Source: JBOFSQ01 sp051651625
Lineage (GTDB): Bacteria > Planctomycetota > Planctomycetia > Pirellulales > Thermoguttaceae
Length of the DNA: 7,591 nucleotides
Assembly (NCBI GenBank): GCA_051651625.1
Contig: JBOFSQ010000026.1
Coordinates: 1-7,591, forward strand
Direction of reading: 5' to 3'
Each line of letters begins with the position of its first letter. Within the stretch, counting starts at the first letter, position 1. The translations under genes and the position numbers were made by a program. Below, in pieces: positions 5,253 to 7,591 of this stretch. The notes below the pieces were generated by a model, which worked only from the letters and a program-made list of their open reading frames with translations, was not told where the DNA came from and did not search any database.

Positions 5253-6566
5253 GTGACATTCTCGATCATCACCTTCGGTTGCAAGGTCAACCAATACGAG
5301 TCGGAGTGGTTGCGGCAATCGCTCGTCGAGGGCGGATGGTGCGAAGCGACACAGAACGACTCGCCAGAACTCGTCGTCGTCAACACCTGTACGATTACGG
5401 CGACGAGTGACAGCAAGTGTCGCAAGGCGATTCGCCATCTCGTCGGTGTACACCCGAACGCAGAATTCGTTGTGATCGGTTGCTACGCGGCACGGTCGCC
5501 GGAAACGATACGCGAGATCGTTCCGCATGCAGAAACTCTTAAGTCGCAGCGTGAAGTTGCGACGTGGCTTGAGCGTCGCGGAGTCGTGCCACTCACCGGA
5601 CTTGTGCAAGCACCGCAGCGGCACCGTGCGCAGGTGAAGGTACAAGACGGTTGCCCGATGCAATGCGCGTATTGTATCGTGCCGCGTGTTCGTCCGCAGA
5701 TTTTGAGTCGTCCGGTTGACGAAGTTGTGTGTGAAGTCACAAGACTCGCGGCGGACGGTTGCCGCGAATTTGTTCTCACCGGTATTCATCTCGGATTCTA
5801 CGGACGAGATTTTTCAGCACCGTGTACGCTCGTCGATTTGCTGCGTGAACTTCTTGCGATTCCAGAATTGCGTGACGTGCAATTTCGGCTGTCGAGTTTG
5901 GAGGCGTCAGAGGCGAACGAATCGCTTGCGCGGTTAATGCACGACGAACCGCTGCGAATCGTGCCGCACCTTCATTTACCGCTCCAGAGTGGTAGCGACG
6001 CCGTTTTGAAGCGGATGAACCGCGCAAGCTCTGTGGCGTCGTTTTCGGAGCGAGTGGCGATGTTGCGAGAAATTGTTGGCGACATTTCTATCACGACCGA
6101 CATCATCGCCGGTTTTCCGGGAGAGACCGACGACGACTTTGCGCAGACGTTGTTGGCGGTGGAGTCGTTGCGGTTTTCAAAGGTGCATACGTTTCGTTAC
6201 AGTCGCCGCGAAGGGACACCAGCGGCGACGTTCGCGGCGCAAGTTCCAGAACTCGTTAAGTCGCAGCGAAGTGCGACGCTCGAACGTGTTGCAAACGAAG
6301 TTCGCCGCGCTTGTGCGTGCGAACGAATCGGTAAACGCGAACGAGTCATGATCGAATCGCGTGCGGCAGACGGCCAGTATGTCGGCACGTCTGCAAGTTA
6401 TTTTGAGACGCTCATCACGAGCGACACCCCACTACGCTGCGGCGAGATTGTCACCGTTGCAATCACAAACTCAACGCTCGATGCGCAGCTTGTTGGCCAC
6501 TATTGCCGAGATGCCTTACCGACCTTGAGCGTCAATTCCCGACTCACGTTGTCACGACTTGGCTAG
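5253..6566 (+). CDS. mtaB: tRNA (N6-threonylcarbamoyladenosine(37)-C2)-methylthiotransferase MtaB
   Basis: MtaB is a radical-SAM enzyme that adds a methylthio group to t6A at position 37 of ANN-decoding tRNAs in the cytoplasm (EC 2.8.4.5). Counting from the GTG at 5253 (437 aa), the N-terminal domain has Cys10 (TFGCKVNQYE), Cys46 (VVNTCT) and Cys77 (VIGCYAA) for the auxiliary cluster. The radical-SAM motif is C134-PMQ-C138-AY-C141. RLSSLEASE, PHLHLPLQSGSD, TDIIAGFPGET and KVHTFRYSRREGTPAA are family signatures, and a TRAM-like C-terminal region follows. I chose GTG 5253 because the protein then begins TFSIITFGC, as the family does. The frame is open back to GTG 5058, but that stretch is REP hairpins. 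The last 18 or so residues (from about 420) lie over an integrase remnant read in another frame, so the tail is probably not native. The catalytic parts are intact. Confidence 0.92.
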   Translation: MTFSIITFGCKVNQYESEWLRQSLVEGGWCEATQNDSPELVVVNTCTITATSDSKCRKAIRHLVGVHPNAEFVVIGCYAARSPETIREIVPHAETLKSQREVATWLERRGVVPLTGLVQAPQRHRAQVKVQDGCPMQCAYCIVPRVRPQILSRPVDEVVCEVTRLAADGCREFVLTGIHLGFYGRDFSAPCTLVDLLRELLAIPELRDVQFRLSSLEASEANESLARLMHDEPLRIVPHLHLPLQSGSDAVLKRMNRASSVASFSERVAMLREIVGDISITTDIIAGFPGETDDDFAQTLLAVESLRFSKVHTFRYSRREGTPAATFAAQVPELVKSQRSATLERVANEVRRACACERIGKRERVMIESRAADGQYVGTSASYFETLITSDTPLRCGEIVTVAITNSTLDAQLVGHYCRDALPTLSVNSRLTLSRLG

Positions 6567-6841
6567 GGAATAGCCCCGCCATTGCGCAGCGGCATTATCT
6601 CACGACCATAGACGCCGACTTCACACAAGCGATTGATACCAACGTTTTTGGAAGTGTTGAAGCAACTCACCCCATCATAGGCGCACACCAAAATGCGCAC
6701 CACCCCTTGCAAGAAGTGGGTGAAAATGGCAAGCAAGACACTACTGCCGAAAACGTCAAGTGCCTAGAAAAGCAGGGCCTTGCGGGTGATTGCCACCTGC
6801 CGCAAAGCGTGTTATGGGCGACACGGGATTCGAACCTGTGA
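6509..6841 (+). pseudogene. 3' remnant of a tyrosine recombinase (integrase)
   Basis: A frame running from about 6509 to the TGA at 6839-6841 encodes the end of a phage-type integrase. It reads CLTDLERQFPTHVVTTWLGN, then SPAIAQRHYL and DADFTQAI. WLGN corresponds to the LGH/W box, and the Tyr of RHYL (codon 6596-6598) is the expected nucleophile. In planctomycete integrases I recall, the H-x-L-R box II precedes this stretch directly; here it and everything upstream, including the box I Arg, are missing, replaced by the end of mtaB. A low-complexity tail of about 60 residues ends in WATRDSNL, inside the tRNA fragment on the other strand, as is usual for integrases adjoining their attachment site. 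It is a non-functional leftover of an integrative element. Confidence 0.78.
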
Positions 6842-6861
6842 CCTCTGCATTGCGAAAACAG
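6815..6861 (-). other. 3' tRNA fragment, probable attachment-site (att) remnant
   Basis: On the minus strand, T-stem and loop ACAGG-TTCGAAT-CCCGT (6839-6823) are followed by GTCGCCC (6822-6816), an acceptor 3' strand, and A (6815) as discriminator base. Before them come a variable loop AGGTC, an anticodon-stem 3' strand TGCAG and a loop TTCGCAA. Read as a tRNA loop this gives anticodon CGC (Ala-like), but the U70 expected for the alanine G3-U70 pair is absent. The T-stem has one A-C mismatch, the 5' anticodon strand pairs only partly, and no D-arm or 5' acceptor strand follows. It is thus a 3' half only, as left by integration into a tRNA gene, and it abuts the integrase remnant. Confidence 0.68.
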
Positions 6862-6969
6862 AAAGCAAAAAAGGCATACTTGTACCAAAGTCAGTTTATG
6901 TCCAGCATTTTACAGGGTTTTGCAATCAGTGCAAGGCCTGCAAATCGACTCGAAAAACGCAACTTATGG

Positions 6970-7004
6970 TAGTACGAATGGGTGTTCTGTAGTACAGATA
7001 GTAC
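6970..7004. repeat. Three TAGTAC repeats with a small dyad
   Basis: TAGTAC occurs at 6970-6975, 6990-6995 and 6999-7004. The middle copy lies in the palindrome CTGTAGTACAG (6987-6997). About 110-150 bp from the tRNA fragment, they could be protein-binding sites of the former element. Confidence 0.4.
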
Positions 7005-7015
7005 ACGCCGAAGTC

Positions 7016-7031
7016 GTTGCAAAATTGCAAC
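7016..7031. repeat. Perfect AT-rich dyad
   Basis: GTTGCAA (7016-7022) and TTGCAAC (7025-7031) flank AA, giving perfect 7-bp arms. It may be a protein-binding site or a small hairpin. Confidence 0.4.
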
Positions 7032-7096
7032 AGAGGTCTATTTGAACCTTCACTGGTCACTCGTGAAAAGATGCAAAGAACTGGTGACACTATCAG

Positions 7097-7123
7097 CCGA
7101 AGTGTCCCAATGGGACACCTCGG
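7097..7123. repeat. Strong hairpin in the gene-free stretch
   Basis: CCGA-A-GTGTCCC (7097-7108) pairs with GGGACAC-C-TCGG (7112-7123) over an AAT loop: 11 pairs with one A/C mismatch. There is no following T-run on the plus strand, so it is not a typical terminator. Confidence 0.55.
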
Positions 7124-7331
7124 CGTGGTCACACATCCCCCAATTATGCGTCGAACTTCTCAACACTTGGCAAGATACCTTTGAAGTCGTTGGATAGGGT
7201 TTCGGTCAGCTTGCTTGGTTTCCAAACTAGCAACGCCTATCGGTTGGCTGAATTCTCGCAATGCGTATTCAATGAGGGACGCAATCAAGCCAACAATAGA
7301 CGAGAAAAAGAGAAAGTTTTGGCGGTATCAC

Positions 7332-7355
7332 CCTAACAGATTGTAATCTGTAAGG
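7332..7355. repeat. AT-rich hairpin
   Basis: CCT-A-ACAGATT (7332-7342) faces AATCTGT-A-AGG (7345-7355) over GT: ten pairs and one A/A mismatch. The core CAGATTGTAATCTG resembles a tRNA anticodon arm but its loop is one base too short and no other tRNA arm is present. On the minus strand TTATAATAT lies just upstream, so it could also lie near the start of a leftward transcript. Confidence 0.4.
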
Positions 7356-7522
7356 ACGCAGATATTATAACAACTCATCGTGAACAGGCCGGAGATGTTT
7401 TTGTTGGTGTTGCCCAAGAACGGCTGAAGCCGTCCGTGGTTGCGTCTCGCGTGAGAATGCGGGACGACTGCGTGTGACGCGCGTGTTCACCGACCGCCCC
7501 TACGCCTGCGTGATACGATGGC

Positions 7523-7528
7523 TATAAT
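7523..7528 (+). promoter_or_regulatory. Consensus -10 box directly before the last gene
   Basis: TATAAT matches the sigma70 -10 consensus exactly. No good -35 is found 16-18 nt upstream. With the usual 6-8 nt to the transcript start, transcription would begin at or next to the ATG at 7536, implying a leaderless mRNA. Confidence 0.4.
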
Positions 7529-7535
7529 GGACGCC

Positions 7536-7591
7536 ATGAGTAACGAGTTGCCGCAACCACCACCCGTCGTCACGCACAATACGTTCTTCGT
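7536..7591 (+). CDS. Start of a rightward gene cut by the window edge
   Basis: Eighteen codons and two bases are visible (MSNELPQPPPVVTHNTFFV, the final V inferred from the partial codon GT). ATGs at 7518 and 7527 are in the same frame; I prefer 7536 because a TATAAT box ends seven bases before it and would overlap the other two. No Shine-Dalgarno is present. The short Pro-rich start allows no family assignment, and nothing shows whether the frame stays open beyond the window. Confidence 0.45.
   Translation, partial: MSNELPQPPPVVTHNTFF

Larger units (their letters stand above)
6842..7517. other. Gene-free stretch beside the att remnant
   Basis: About 675 bp without a convincing gene. The longest frame here (6982-7197) shows no family features and contains a strong hairpin. 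Base composition looks more AT-rich than in the neighbouring genes. The stretch holds TAGTAC repeats, several perfect dyads and a possible RNA fold, listed separately. It is probably decayed element DNA or a regulatory spacer. Confidence 0.5.

Noticed and set aside
6815..6861. Intact tRNA gene
   Set aside because: Only the 3' half is present; no D-arm or matching 5' acceptor strand follows, and the T-stem has a mismatch.
6982..7197. 71-codon frame in the gene-free stretch
   Set aside because: No Shine-Dalgarno and no recognisable motif; it reads through an 11-pair hairpin.
7332..7355. tRNA-Tyr/Thr-like anticodon arm
   Set aside because: The loop is six bases, not seven, and neither D-arm, T-arm nor acceptor stem can be found around it.

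Overview
The window most resembles a chromosomal segment of a planctomycete or close relative. This rests on a Tat-exported Gfo/Idh/MocA oxidoreductase of the type these bacteria carry in many copies, on a tyrosine-recombinase C-terminus of the kind common in planctomycete genomes, on spacers filled with palindromic GC-rich repeats, and on mostly weak Shine-Dalgarno sites. The assignment comes from recall of family features, not from a search.

Layout, left to right. A leftward gene (45-980) encodes a probable exported lipoprotein of unknown function. The spacer after it holds a nested inverted-repeat element of about 320 bp (1064-1386), then a good sigma70-type promoter with a dyad over its -10 box and a perfect Shine-Dalgarno. 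These drive a small 86-residue unknown protein (1497-1757). Next come a HEAT-repeat protein (1830-3437), a spacer with 7-nt tandem repeats and a long palindrome made of 9-nt units (3437-3521), and the Tat-dependent Gfo/Idh/MocA oxidoreductase (3574-5061). A facing pair of REP-like hairpins (5105-5225) then precedes mtaB, the tRNA methylthiotransferase (start placed at 5253, end 6566).

The 3' end of mtaB is disturbed. Its last 18 or so codons overlap, in another frame, the 3' remnant of a tyrosine recombinase (about 6509-6841). That remnant ends inside a 3' tRNA fragment on the minus strand (6815-6861), the usual arrangement of an integrase beside its tRNA attachment site. This looks like the scar of an integrative element.

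From 6842 to about 7520 no convincing gene is visible, but several perfect dyads and hairpins are. The first codons of a rightward gene with a possible leaderless start run off the right edge (7536-7591).

The genes do not form an obvious pathway: a lipoprotein, a small unknown, a HEAT scaffold, a periplasmic oxidoreductase and a tRNA-modification enzyme. Nearly every spacer carries hairpins or palindromes, so they are probably separate transcription units. I see no clear new defence or metabolic system. The points most worth following are the repeat elements and the integrase/tRNA/mtaB junction.
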